From assembly GCA_017562135.1 (NCBI GenBank), contig QEYB01001436.1, forward strand, positions 372,001-436,000: a stretch of 64,000 nt of DNA, read 5' to 3'. Both the position numbers and the translations under genes were made by a program. The DNA is from Dipylidium caninum. Lineage: Eukaryota > Platyhelminthes > Cestoda > Cyclophyllidea > Dipylidiidae. Shown here one piece after another: positions 9,892 to 21,055 of the stretch (its first letter is position 1; each line of letters starts with the position of its first letter). The notes under the pieces are model-generated. The model had not been told where the DNA came from, did no database searches, and saw only the letters and a program-made list of their open reading frames with translations.

Positions 9892-10632
9892 ATGCTCTTC
9901 AGTGATGATCTTCCACCCGATCTCATTCTCTCTCAACTTCCTGGCTGTGACTGTCACGAAGCCTGTGTTGATCCACTTCGTTGCGCCTGTTTACGTCGTT
10001 CTAGCGGCATTAACTACCATTCTGATAGCCCTGTTCTTATTCAATCCCCTTCAGACTTTCTTCATCGCCCGCTGTATGAATGTAATTCCACTTGCACCTG
10101 TCATCCTGTTCGCTGCCCTAACCGGTTAGTTCAACGACGTCTCTGTGATTTCAGTGCACTGAGAAAGATCAACACAATCTCCAAAGGTCTAGGCATTTGC
10201 GCTTCCCGTGGCATTCGAAGTGGAGAGTTCGTCTGCATATACCGCGGGCTTTACATAAATCCGTCCCAAGCTAGCAAAATCTCTACAAGTCAAGCTGACG
10301 CAAGCGGCCACGTCTACGTCTTGGCGCTTCGAGAATTCGCTGGTTCCACTGACAAAATGGTCTTTGAAACTGTTGTAGACGGCGCTTGTGACGGATTTGA
10401 CGATCTTCCACTCTCCAGTCTTATTAACCACTCTTGTGACCCTAACTTAACTGTCATTCCTGTTAGATTTGACTCTCTTCTCCCCATTCCGGCGTTCTTT
10501 GCTAGCAGGTGCATTTCAGAGGGTGAAGAGCTGTCCTACGATTATGGTGAACGCTCCGAAGGTGGTGCCTCGAAAAAGAAATGCTTCTGTGCCAGCCCTA
10601 AGTGTCGCGGATTCCTTCCAAACCACGATTAA
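9892..10632 (+). CDS. SETMAR: SETMAR-type histone-lysine N-methyltransferase (SET protein)
   Basis: A 246-residue open frame with pre-SET, SET and post-SET regions. The pre-SET has nine Cys in two clusters (CDC..C..C.C and C...C.C....CPNR) for a triangular zinc cluster. SET motifs include KGLGICASRGI (cofactor loop), NHSCDPNL and EELSYDYG. The post-SET is CFCASPKC followed by GFLP. The match to the human SETMAR methyltransferase half is close (NHSC.PNL..IPVR.DS), and there is no transposase half. The family methylates histone H3 lysines in the nucleus using S-adenosylmethionine. Oddity: the usual FVCEYxGE is FVCIYRGLY here, losing both glutamates. ATG 9892 is chosen because it precedes the conserved pre-SET. 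A strong acceptor (ends 9874) lies 17 nt upstream, so a 5' exon or a trans-spliced leader is possible. It converges on GALK with 39 bp between stops. Confidence 0.85.
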   Translation: MLFSDDLPPDLILSQLPGCDCHEACVDPLRCACLRRSSGINYHSDSPVLIQSPSDFLHRPLYECNSTCTCHPVRCPNRLVQRRLCDFSALRKINTISKGLGICASRGIRSGEFVCIYRGLYINPSQASKISTSQADASGHVYVLALREFAGSTDKMVFETVVDGACDGFDDLPLSSLINHSCDPNLTVIPVRFDSLLPIPAFFASRCISEGEELSYDYGERSEGGASKKKCFCASPKCRGFLPNHD

Positions 10633-10633
10633 A
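10628..10633 (+). terminator. ATTAAA overlapping the SET stop codon
   Basis: ATTAAA includes the TAA stop of the SET gene. It may serve as a poly(A) signal. The opposite galactokinase gene ends 39 bp further on, so the 3' ends of the two transcripts probably overlap. Confidence 0.3.
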
Positions 10634-10671
10634 AGACATTTATCCAGTTGTCTAGTTTTGAAGAACCTCAT

Positions 10672-13600
10672 CTACTCAGGACCTTCTTTGGAGGTAGACC
10701 TCGTTCTCTCCTTGTTTTTGGGCAGAACACGGGCGCCGGCGGAGGCGTTGACGACGTACATTCTGGCAGTCTTCGAGTACTTTGACTGAAAGAGAAAGAG
10801 GATGAAACCAGTTTTCGTGTAGCCATTGTTCACAGTAAGATGGGTGGTGTCTGCTTACGTCAACTGCTTCAATGAGATTGTTAACAGCGTCGGGTTTAAT
10901 CAGAACTACTACCGAGCCACCGAAACCACCGCCGGTCATGCGAGCTCCGAAGACGCCGTCGACGCCCATAGAAATGTCAACTAGTTCATCTAATTCTTTG
11001 CAAGAGACCTCGTAATCGTTCCTGAAGAAAGAAACAAATCATCCTCTTCAATGAGGCGTAGACGGTGAAGCGTGACAACGAAAGAGCAGCTGACTTCAGA
11101 GAGATGTGGCTTTCCTGCATCAGCTGGCCGAGTTTTGAGAGATCGGCGGCGGTCATGGCTTGGACTGCTTCAAGAACTCGTTGGTTCTCCGTCATGACAT
11201 GGCGGAGTCTCCTTCCATGGGTCTCGCTTAGATTCTTGCACACCTCTAAACAGTCACCGCAAAATGTCAGACTTGGAGCAGAATTGCCGCCTGCTCTCCC
11301 TTGGCAAGCTCCCCCCACTTGCCTTTGTAGAGTTCGTCTAAATGCGGCAATTTGTCTTGAAGCTCTCGAAGGCTGTGGACTTGGAAGTATTTCACCAGAT
11401 CCTCACACTCGGAACGCCGCATTCGGTATTGGCCGGCTGCTATGCTGTGGTGGACGCCGCTGTCGATTATCACGACCTCGGCTTTGCCCTCAAAGTTTGT
11501 CTTCACCGGTCGACAATCGTTGGCCCTGGCAACAACCACTGACTTGACCGTGTTGTCAATTTGGGGGGGGGGGGGGGAGGGGAAAAGGGAGAGCAAGAGA
11601 GCTTGCAAAGCTTTGGCTCATTCGACTTAGGCAATCAAACTTCCTACGGATTTTATGCATGGAAATAATCTGGCAACGCATGAACTTCCTGGTTGACGGC
11701 TAGTTCGCTTTTTAGCCATTTCTTACAGTCTTTCCTTTTTACCTGTGGACGTTCACTAATTTTTATTATCTTATATGCTTCCTAAGTGTTTCCTGAGAGG
11801 ATTTGAGAGGCCCCGCGGTGGCCTATTTCACAGCCGGACGTACTGGCAGTCGAGGAAGAGGGCGTGGCCCGAGACGCCTCCGAGGCAGGCGAGTTGGTCC
11901 ATCAGGCCGCAGGGCGATCCCACCCACTCGTGTTCGGCGCGTTGGCAGATGAGGGCGCAGTCAACTACCTGGAGAGGGCATTTCTGGTGTTGTTATTTCG
12001 CAGAATTAATAAAATTGGTTAGTCTCCTCGCTTTCTTACTCCGATCTAATGCACGAGCACACATCCTAAGTGCTTACGGACTCTACTTGCGCAGATTTGG
12101 AGAAACTGTGGCTCCATTACATTCATCAACCTATCTGGCGCCTGGGGGACCGCTCCAAGTGTGACTATTTCGCCCGGGGACGGGGCGGGGGGCGCGGTGC
12201 CCCACGACTCTTGTGGTGGCAGTGACGACAGCCGCCTCACAAAGTCCCCGGTCCCTGGCCCACGAAGGAGGTGACCCGAAATGCAGGTGACAAGCTCTCC
12301 CGCCTCTCTGAGTTTGCTCGCTTGTGCCCACCTCAGGCCACGCACTTTTGGTATTTCGGGGGGCTTCTGTGGCCAAACCTGTTAGTGTTCACCTCCACCG
12401 CCGTGATGGCAAACGGACCGCATTCACCACTCGGTCGATTTAATCAGCTACTCGAAGCTGAGTCTTGTCGGTCCTCGCTCCCAAACTGGACTCGGACCTG
12501 TGGCCAGTCCTCGTGGCCGAACCTACCTAGGCTTCAAAGTAGGCGAGGAGGCTCCACTTAAGGGCAATTTTAGGCTTTGGTGAATTACTCACGGAAGAGG
12601 CGTAGAATTCGGTGAGTTTTTGGCAAGTCAGCAGGGTGGCCACCTCGAGGGACGCGGAGCTGGAGAGACCCCCACCGAGAGGCACGCTGGAGGCCACGAC
12701 AGCGTTGAACGCGGGCATACGCGGCGCCCCAGATTCTGTGCGAATGCAACGCATAAAGGGTTAGCGCATTTCATCGCCCCCCCCCCCCTCCTTTGAGCAG
12801 CTTGGCGCGACGCCACTTCGGCGGAGGCGGTCTTGTCTACTTCTTCGTTTCAGTAAAGTGCTCTGCCACGAAGTTTACTTCCGCAAGTTGGCGAATGCAC
12901 ATTGGATTTTAAAGAGAGATCAACTATTTTAGCCATGAAAGCTCTCCCCATCACCCACCTTGGAAGACGGCAATCACACCGCGAATGTAGTTGGACCAGT
13001 ACTCGTTCTGGGCCATCGACTTCTTCTCCACGCTGGTCAGACTGAAGGTGACCGTGTTGAACTTGTTTTCCTGCTCGGCCAGAGTGTGCACGCAGAAGAT
13101 GCCTTTGTCTCCCTCGGCCGCTTTAGGCTTGGACACTATCACCGTCATCATCGGCAGGGCCTAGTTCAGTGCACCACGGGAGTAAGGAAGAGGGCGGAGG
13201 TTAGGCAATGCGTCGCTAGATCTTAAGGTTTCCCCAATCGTATGACAAGTGGATGATCGGAAACGATTTTTTGAGTTAAATAAATCAGAAAACATGCCAA
13301 ATAATCACTATGTTTCTGGTTAAGGTGACTAAAGGATGTGGTTTATTCCCATCTATCTTGTGAGTTCATAGCTTTATGAGATCAAAGGAATTTTCTCTAA
13401 AAGTCGAGCTGAGCTCTCATTGGTCGACTAGCCCCAGCCAATCACATTCCTGCTGCCAGTGTTGCTTTACTCAACACCTATTGGTTGGTCTCCCGCTCCT
13501 CCAGTGCACCGGTAAAAAAACTTTCCGGAATGTCTGAAGTGGCACGAGAAGTTCAGCTCTTGCCGGAAAATGAACAGGGGGAGGCGGGGGGGTCTATCGA

Positions 13601-14051
13601 GTGTGGGGAATATAATGCGATAGAAATATCCGGGAAGGCTTTTTCGTTGTAATGACTTCATCGAAACCTTCTCCTCCCTTATTGGTTGGAGTTAGCCTCC
13701 ACACTAAATTCTCAGTTCAGATGTCCTAGTGTCGCAGTCTGCGACACGGAGTGACAAATTTCGGAAGGTCTAGGTCCCTAACTTCTACTACGAGGGAGGG
13801 GAGTAGAAGTTGGTCTTTCTGTTGCCCCATGGACAGTGCAAGTAGCGCGAACAGAGGTGGGCAGAACGGACGATTCGGGGACTTACCATGGGCAGGGCGA
13901 AGCCGTCGGCGTAGTCCGTGTGGTCGCCAATCAGATTCACGCGTCCTGGGGCGACAACACGAACGGCCGGGACGCTGTGAAACAACTCGATGAATTTGGT
14001 GTCCGCCGTCTCAAGGAGGTCCTCCATAGTGGGGATGTGAACTCGAGGCAT
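10672..14051 (-). CDS. GALK1: Galactokinase
   Basis: Phosphorylates galactose at C1 with ATP, the first step of the Leloir pathway, in the cytosol. Eight exons: 13887-14051, 12959-13160, 12593-12735, 11844-11968, 11323-11525, 11095-11245, 10859-11021, 10672-10785. They sum to 1266 nt with consistent phases, giving 421 residues (human GALK1 has 392). GHMP-kinase motifs in order: [12 protein letters not shown] (residues 36-47), the ATP loop [23 protein letters not shown] with the catalytic Asp, and [11 protein letters not shown] near the C-terminus. Human Arg37 and Asp46 are matched. The usual galactose-binding Glu43 is Asp. The intron between exons 5 and 6 is 77 nt with a GC donor. The exon 1/2 junction gives [13 protein letters not shown], in line with human ALPMALELMTVLV. 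A short acceptor-like GTTGTAG precedes the ATG. Confidence 0.95.
11246..11322 (-). other. GALK1: GC-AG intron of galactokinase
   Basis: 77-nt intron with donor AAAG|GCAAGT and acceptor TGTTTAG|AGGTG. Only this pair joins LPHLDELYK to [11 protein letters not shown] in frame, matching the order of the human protein across the same region. Confidence 0.8.
11563..11577 (+). repeat. Poly-G tract in a GALK intron
   Basis: Fifteen consecutive G on the plus strand (C on the coding strand) within the intron between exons 4 and 5, one of many long G/C homopolymers in this window. Confidence 0.9.
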
Positions 14052-17000
14052 TGTGTCTACAACGCGGGAGGAAGAGTTGAGCCCTCACGAGGCTAGACGC
14101 TCTCTTCGCCACCCGCCTGAGAGCTTTTGCGTGCCCCATTTTGCACCATGTTTTCCCATCTCCGCCGCCACTGAGGCCAATGCGACTAAGAAGGAGAAGC
14201 CTGTGACCTCCAACACATCTTTGTGGTTCGTGTGCTTCCCCCGGGGCACCCGACGGGGCCGCTTATTTGCCCACTTTGACGCCAAGAAGTGAGGATTTGC
14301 GCATGAAGCGCCGCGGTATTTGCCGAGGAGGTCAGAACGTGGACGGTGAGTTGCGAGCCACAGTTTAAGTGCAAATCAGTGGGTAAACACTAAATTCGCG
14401 TTTATTTTTGCTCCATTATCAAGAGGGAATTTTTTTCCATCAGACTGTAGTAAACATTCACGAAAGTTTTCCGAATGACGCTATTCGGCATTGTGCCTAA
14501 AGCGGCCTCCATGGAGAAAAGGGTTTTAAAACGGTTGCAGGACGAGCGTCGCGTTGCTTGCATGCAAAGTGGTGAGGTTCTTCCCCACCGCCCCCCTCGA
14601 AAGCCGAGAGTCCTTCAATTCCGCCCTTTGCGAGGCCGAGACACTACGACAAGGCGGTGGTCGCATGCTCTTCCGGCCTCAGGAGCGATGCGGACCCTTT
14701 TACAATGGGGCTTACTTACGAAAGTGCCATGTGGTTCAACAAGTTAAGCGGTTAAAGACTGCGGCGAGAAAAAGGGGTGAGTAGGGGGTCCCTCGATCAC
14801 TGCGATGTGACGGGTAGTAGGAAAATGCAAAATGAAATGAGTTAAAAAGGCAGAGAGTAGTATTGCAAGGGGAGGTGCACCTACCAGGAGCGGGTTGTCG
14901 CGAATTCTGCCAACACACACCCAGCCTGCCGTCGGTGTAATGTTGAGGTCATCACCTCGGCTCTGATTGGCCAGTTGGCCTCGCGCAGCCGATTGGTCGA
15001 TCCACCGACGACCTTCCTTGAATCGGACTGCCGCATTATCCCGTCGCGTCCTCGGGTCCGGCCGAAGTACTTAGCGGGACAGTAAAAAGTTTACATCCCC
15101 ATGCGTTTACTGGTCTCTTACCATCTCTCAAAGGCCCCAAAACTTATTATCCTGAGAGTTTTTAGAGGTTTCTGCGGTGGCGAGTCATCGAATTAGGCGG
15201 ATTGGGCCATGAGGCTACTTCGTGGAGCTTGCCCCGGCATAACGCCTTTCCCCTCACCCGAGGCAAGGAGTCTGCTCCACGCAGGCTTCCAGGAGATTTC
15301 CACTCGCCTCACATTCGCATCTGACGATCTTCCAACCCTCGTCGTCAGGTGCGTGCGCCACCCGTAGGGCCGAGCGTTAGGCGCTGGCGTAGGTAGTCTT
15401 CTGACAAAAGACAAATGTTTCCATTCGACGGTTCGAGACGAGTGCTGCCAAGTATTTTTCCTCCATGATGCAACCCGTCATGCAACCGCCTTTTGCGCCC
15501 CCTAGAAGGCGTTGTTTGGCTCGAGCACAGCCTCGGTGCGCGCCTCACAAAATTCTGTCTTCACTGAGTCCTCCGTTAGACGGATCGCGGGAGAATTCCA
15601 TGGAAGAAAGCGGTTCAAGCACCGCCTTACCGTTTGGCGTCGCGGAGGCGCATTTAGACCCTCTGTGTGTTTGGGTGGGGTGGGGGGGGGGGGGAGGGCG
15701 GCGAAGTTTCGAGACTTTCTCCCCTCCGCCTCGAGGCGACATGGCCGCGACTCGGTGGAAAGGTCGCTTCTCCTCCGTCCACGTAGCCAAAATACCGCGA
15801 CTGTCCGCTCGTCCCGACGGTATTTGCAGAGGTCACCGCCTCACCACACGCGTTCACCCAGCGCCCGCGTGCGCGCGTGAGCGCCTGCGCGCAGACACCC
15901 GCAGGCAGGTTCGGGTGCCTATCGATTATCGATTTTATCGATCAGTGCGCTCTGCGGGCCTCACCGTCGCTGCTTTCGATCACGGCGGCAGGACGCGCCG
16001 GCAACAGTCGGCGGCGCCTTCGCTCGAGGCTTTGCGTGTTCGGACGGACCGAGGAAGGTGGGGCGGCTCGAGGAGGTTGACGTGGTTGTCAATGGGTGGA
16101 GGACGCTCTGGCAGTTGAGGGAGCACCGGTGATCATGACACGACGGATAATGCAGAGGCGCAGGTCGTTGACGCCGTCTTTGAGCGAAGGAGGCGCCTTC
16201 ACGAGTCTCCGACGTCGACGTCTGTCCCAGGAGGCAGATTTGCGGCAAGAAATGCTGACACATGGGTGTTGCCCCGCCCCCCCCCCCGCCCCCTGAAGTC
16301 GGCGCTGCGAGAAGCATTTAAGTGGGGCGAAGAGTGACTGGCGCGGAAATTTCGCATCGTTGCAAAGTATCTTCACGTGGAGGAGTCTTGGATGCACAAC
16401 TGCGGCAGGGAATCAGTCGCGTAAGTTCGCAAACCCTTTCATTAAGGCGACTTCTTGGAAGTGGACAGTCGCCCGCGACGAGCGCCTCGCTGGGGGTCGC
16501 CTGGAGCGAGTTAGCTCGTTCCAGCAGCCGAAACGCCACTACTCAGCCTCCCGTGGTGGAGAATGAGGGTCGGCGGGTGCCGGCGCGGCTGGGAAAACAG
16601 GCGGATCGTCATTCGCCCACAATCTCGCCCGGATTCACAGTCGACCGGTGAAAGGCGCCGAGGAGACACTTTTTCTTCCTCCCAAGCCAGGCCGCGGGTT
16701 GGGGGGGGGAAGGAAAAGGCAAGACGCGATGCCGACGTCTCGGCGAAGGCGGAACTGAGGCCGGTCCCCGAGCCGCCGATCATCACCGAGCTCCTGTTAT
16801 CTGCGACAGTGATTGACGTCTTCCAGGCAGGAAGGTCGGGAAGCGGGCGGACGTTGACGTGACGCCACAACAAATGTGCGCACCGACAGGTAACCGGAAG
16901 TGAGAGACGAGGAGAGGGCAAAGACGAGTTTTGGTACCGAGGCGACGACCGGCGACCAGATGCCGCGCAGTCAAGTCGAGGCGAAGCGCGTCGCTCTCTC

Positions 17001-18660
17001 CGCTTCTTCCTCCTCCTCCTCCTCCTCTCCGCCAGACCCGAAATTCGCTGATCAAAACTACGACTCTTCTTCCTCTCCCTTGTCTGCCGCCTCGTCGACG
17101 GATGGAGTCAAAGAGGCACTCGGTCAAGCCATCAGAAGGGCCGAGGCGCGACCTCGAGACGCCACATCGGCTGCGGGGCGGACACGCCTTCTCCACCACC
17201 CGAACACTCCGCCTCCCAGCGCCGTGTCCGGCAGAATCCCCGTTCTCGGCAGCTTCAGACCGACATAGTCCACACGGCGCTCGTCGTCTTAACAGGCCGC
17301 TTAGGTTTGCGACGTCTCGGACGTCCGCTCTCCCCCGCGAAGCGGTGGGCATCCGTGCTGTGGCCATGAAATCGCGTCTCAAGGGGCACGGAGGCGGGCG
17401 GAGGGGGGGGGGAGCGGCGACGAGTCGCCGGCACTTAACCCGCCTTAGACAACTCAAAAAAAGGCGCATGAGAACGCAAGAGGCTTAACTGGCGCTGGTG
17501 GAAACCGACACTAAGACGGTAAAAATTCTAAATTCTGCCTTACTTTTCCCGCAAAGGAAGTCGTTTCAGACTCCGGGAACGTTTACAGACAACATCACTT
17601 CCTCTGTGCATCGCCATCTGCATGCGATTTGTTTACCTTCGAAGCTGGCGCTTCGTTTTATTTTCATGCGTGGCTCAGCTCCTCACAGCGCGTGGGCGCG
17701 CACCTTCACCGCCACATCCTCCACGCTCCCGCAGTCCACCCGCGGGAGGCGACTGGAAGGACGGCAACACGAGAACGTCCGCGCAATTCAACACACCCAC
17801 TCGTCGCCAGCCGCCGACCAACACGTCCACGCCTCGAGTCTCAGCCTCCAACGCCCTGCGCGCGCATTCACCTCCCTTCGACTCGCTCGAAGGGATGTCA
17901 ACCTCGTTTAACACAACCTGCTCGAGACGACACCGTGTTTCTGACTCTGTTAACGTGACAAAAAACCACTGACGTTTGTCATTGTTCACACCAGCAGTGG
18001 CGACGACCACACGCACCGCGTGGCCGGACTAAACATCCGGCAGTTAAGCCGTGGCGGAAGGTGCCACGCGGCCCATGTAGGTTACTCGGTGCCAATGTTA
18101 ACTCCTCTCTCCTTTCGGAGCTACCGCCACCGTCCTCCGCGAACCACGGACGGCAGAGGTGTGGAGGGACCCCACACCGCGGCCAGTCACAGACAGTGCG
18201 CCTTCCTCGCAAACTTCTCCTTCTTTTGGGGCCCTCCGAATCCACAGCCCCGTGCTATTCAAGCCTGAAAGATGCTTTACGATGGCGAATTTAAAAAAAA
18301 TGGATGTAAAATACCTCTAATGGTATGCCAGGAAAGAGACCGCGCGACAAATATAGACGCGATTGTCCATTGGCATGTGGAAACAACACGGAAGCACAGA
18401 CAGGCCACAGTACGAAGTGAGGGAAGACCGCAACTCCTAGCCGAAACCGGGCTTCATGCCTACCAACGTGCCTTATGAGCCTGCAACTTCTAGAGACATA
18501 TCAAAACGACTGGTGGCTAAGAGATTAATGCGTCGGAATCCAGAAAAGTTCACAAGAAACACCAGAACTTCTACTACTGCATTTCGACTTAAGAGGCACA
18601 AACTCTTTCACAAACTGTACAAAAGTGTAAAGGCCTAGGATGACATGTAAGACTAGAATT
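14052..18660. other. GC-rich region without a supported gene
   Basis: Upstream of galactokinase. Open frames over 200 codons occur on both strands (for example 15465-16118 plus and 16783-17469 minus), but they overlap each other, are Arg/Pro/Ser-rich from composition, and carry no recognised domain. Poly-G/C runs lie near 15680, 16273 and 17403, and ATCGAT repeats lie near 15920-15941. Promoter elements of GALK should lie at its left end. Confidence 0.4.
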
Positions 18661-18671
18661 TTTGACGGCAG

Positions 18672-19019
18672 CTACTTGAATTTTTCAAAAACCGGGCTGC
18701 TGAAGTGATCACGACAACGCTCGTAGAGCACCTTCAAGGCGGCATTCTGGATAATCTCCTCCTCCAGAACCTCCGACTTGAACTGACGCAACTAAAAGTG
18801 GAGGGAGAGAACGAGGTAAGTGAAATTAGAAAAAACAGAGGGTTCGGACAAGAAAACAAGGATGCCGGCCACCTGCAGTTGCTCCTTCCGGATGACGGCA
18901 GGCAAAGTGGCGGACGCAGGGTCCTGCTCGTACTGTTGCTTAAGGTCTTTCACTCGGCTCGTGGAAACGTCGATACAACGCCTGATAGCCGTGAATCGCC
19001 GTTTGTGCAAATCAATCAA
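18672..19019 (-). CDS. MIX23: MIX23 (CCDC58) mitochondrial protein, C-terminal two exons
   Basis: Two exons in phase: 18873-19019 (acceptor CTCTCTAG) and 18672-18791 (acceptor TTTTAG, stop TAG). Together they encode 88 residues that match the second half of human CCDC58/MIX23: RFTAIRRCIDVSTSRVKDL to RVIKNCIAQTSAVVKNL, then RKEQLQ, and finally LYERCRDHFSSP to FNERCRIHFKPP. Both cysteines in this half are retained. MIX23 is a small intermembrane-space protein implicated in mitochondrial protein import. The N-terminal exon or exons should lie at higher coordinates, within the AT-rich 19.0-21.0 kb stretch, but I could not identify them, so the gene is given as partial. Confidence 0.85.
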
Positions 19020-21055
19020 CTAGAGAGGAGAGCATGCTACTCAAAAGTAATAAGTAAAATATTTTTCCTCCGCATAGGAAAATTTTGACGGTTTGATGCT
19101 AACAGCCTAGAAGAACCAGCAGCAAAAAAACTTAAGACAAAAATGGGAATACTGAAGACTACCAGAATTCGTTTTTGATGGGTGGCGAGATAAAGGACAA
19201 ATATTTTCAGGAAACAATGGATACGACAGAGAAATTGTGGTGACTAACTTTGTCGAAAAATAAGGAGCATTGTGTGGTAGCATCAACGACTTGAGAAAAT
19301 GATGCGGTAGGTAAGGCGGCATTTAGCTCGTTATTTATCCGATCGTCTGATTTGCGCCAAGTATGGAGAAGTTTCTAGGGCCGAGACAAAACAACTCGCA
19401 TAAGTTCATAAACTACGTAAAGCCAACCTAGGTTCTGTGTACACTGTCGGGGTAGATTGAGTACAATATATATGCTCTTACAGTCCATACGGTCGGACAG
19501 ATTTTAAATTAAAAGGTATTAACAGAGGGCGAAAGAGCATCGTAAAGGAACATAAAGATTTCGATGAGTATAGAAAATTACACTAAAACGAAGAAAGTCG
19601 TCACATGGAATGTCATCTTCGTTATTACTACCCATGAAAGACCAGGATGAAGATCACGTTACAGGTCAACGGCTAATCGTGAAGAGACGTGCGAGCCCAG
19701 ACCCAGCGGGGTTAAGGCAGTCTATTTAAACGGTAACAAGTACGTTCTTGTGAATGACAAGATCCTTAACCATATCAACAATATATCACTACTCCTTGTG
19801 TTTACTAAAATAAATCAAACCGCAATGTATTAAGGACGCGACAGAAAACTAATTACTTGGTTAGGTTTGGCTACTCATATACGAGAGTATTTATTGGACT
19901 TCTATTTGTGTTATGAAAATCCATGTACTTATTTTAACTTAATGGTATGCATTAGGTTCCAAACATTTCTGGAAGCCATATAATCTTTACAGATACCAAT
20001 ATTAAATTGTATTCTTCCAGCCACCATATGAACATGCCGAGGCTAACACACATGATTTTGAAGGAAGAGACGACAGCAATCTTATTCAAAATGAAGAGCA
20101 ACCACTATTTTTGTCTTGAATGATTTCTTAACCCGGGAGGTTCATAATACGTTCACTCTGATAAAATTACCACAACATTAAACCTATCATACCGATTAAA
20201 TATATTAGACACGGTAGTAAACACAAACATTTCTAAAGGGTTATATAACGCATATGCTCTAGTGCCCGCGGAAATGCAATTCATGCCGTAAATTAATGTC
20301 TACAAGGGAATTGCACAGGGGTGAGCAAAGGCCGAAATTTTTACGTTAGGTTCTATGCGAGCGGTCCAAACTTTAGGAAAGGTGTTCGGACAGGAGACCC
20401 TGTTAATTGCCTCTTATAACTTATGGAATATGGCGACTAAATTGTTAAAGTTCACCCAACTCCGGCGTATTTGATAGGTAAAACTGCCGGTTAAGCAAAA
20501 TTTGAAATATTAAACAAGCGAAACTTTTGTTTCTTGTGGCAACTTTGGCTTACGCTTTTACTTTTTTTCTCTAATCATTTGAGCCCTGTGAGAGCGTACA
20601 TAGGCAACCACATTCGAAAACGTTTTTCGTTTTTTTATCGCTCAAGATATATTATAGGCAGACACCAAAGGATTACTGATACCCTCTATAGCTGATAGTG
20701 GAAACAGTAAAAATACAGTAATAATTGTGTTTATAACCCCGAATACTTTTTGTGTGGTTAATGAAGACAATGTATTCATTATTTGTTAATCAAATCAAAT
20801 TTTTCCTAAACCGTAAGGGTTGAATAAGTATAAATAGCCAAAATATTGTAGATTATGTTTTCTTAAACGTGATGCTATGTTTACATTGCGCGTTGTTAAT
20901 TCTTAAAAAACATTTTTAACATGTTATTTTTTGTTTAAATTTGCTAAAATGGTCTGGGAATTTAACTGCGTTTTGTCGGGTGCGCGGCTTTCAACTCATC
21001 AAGTTGTCCGGTAACTGGCACCTTTTTCTCGGCAATCTTCTGATTGACGCCATCA
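19020..21055. other. AT-rich spacer between MIX23 and NCOA5
   Basis: AT-rich with frequent stops. It should contain the missing 5' exon(s) of MIX23 (minus) and the promoter of the NCOA5-like gene (plus), which would place the two genes head to head. I see no clear TATA box or coding exon. Confidence 0.45.

Noticed and set aside
15465..16118. 217-codon plus-strand open frame
   Set aside because: Overlaps open frames on both strands, has Arg/Pro-rich composition and no recognised motif.
16783..17469. 228-codon minus-strand open frame
   Set aside because: Same reasons: GC-rich DNA with rare stops and no domain.
20985..21010. Hammerhead ribozyme core suggested by CTTGATGAG...GAAA on the minus strand
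   Set aside because: There is no room for stem II between the two core motifs, and no stems I and III.
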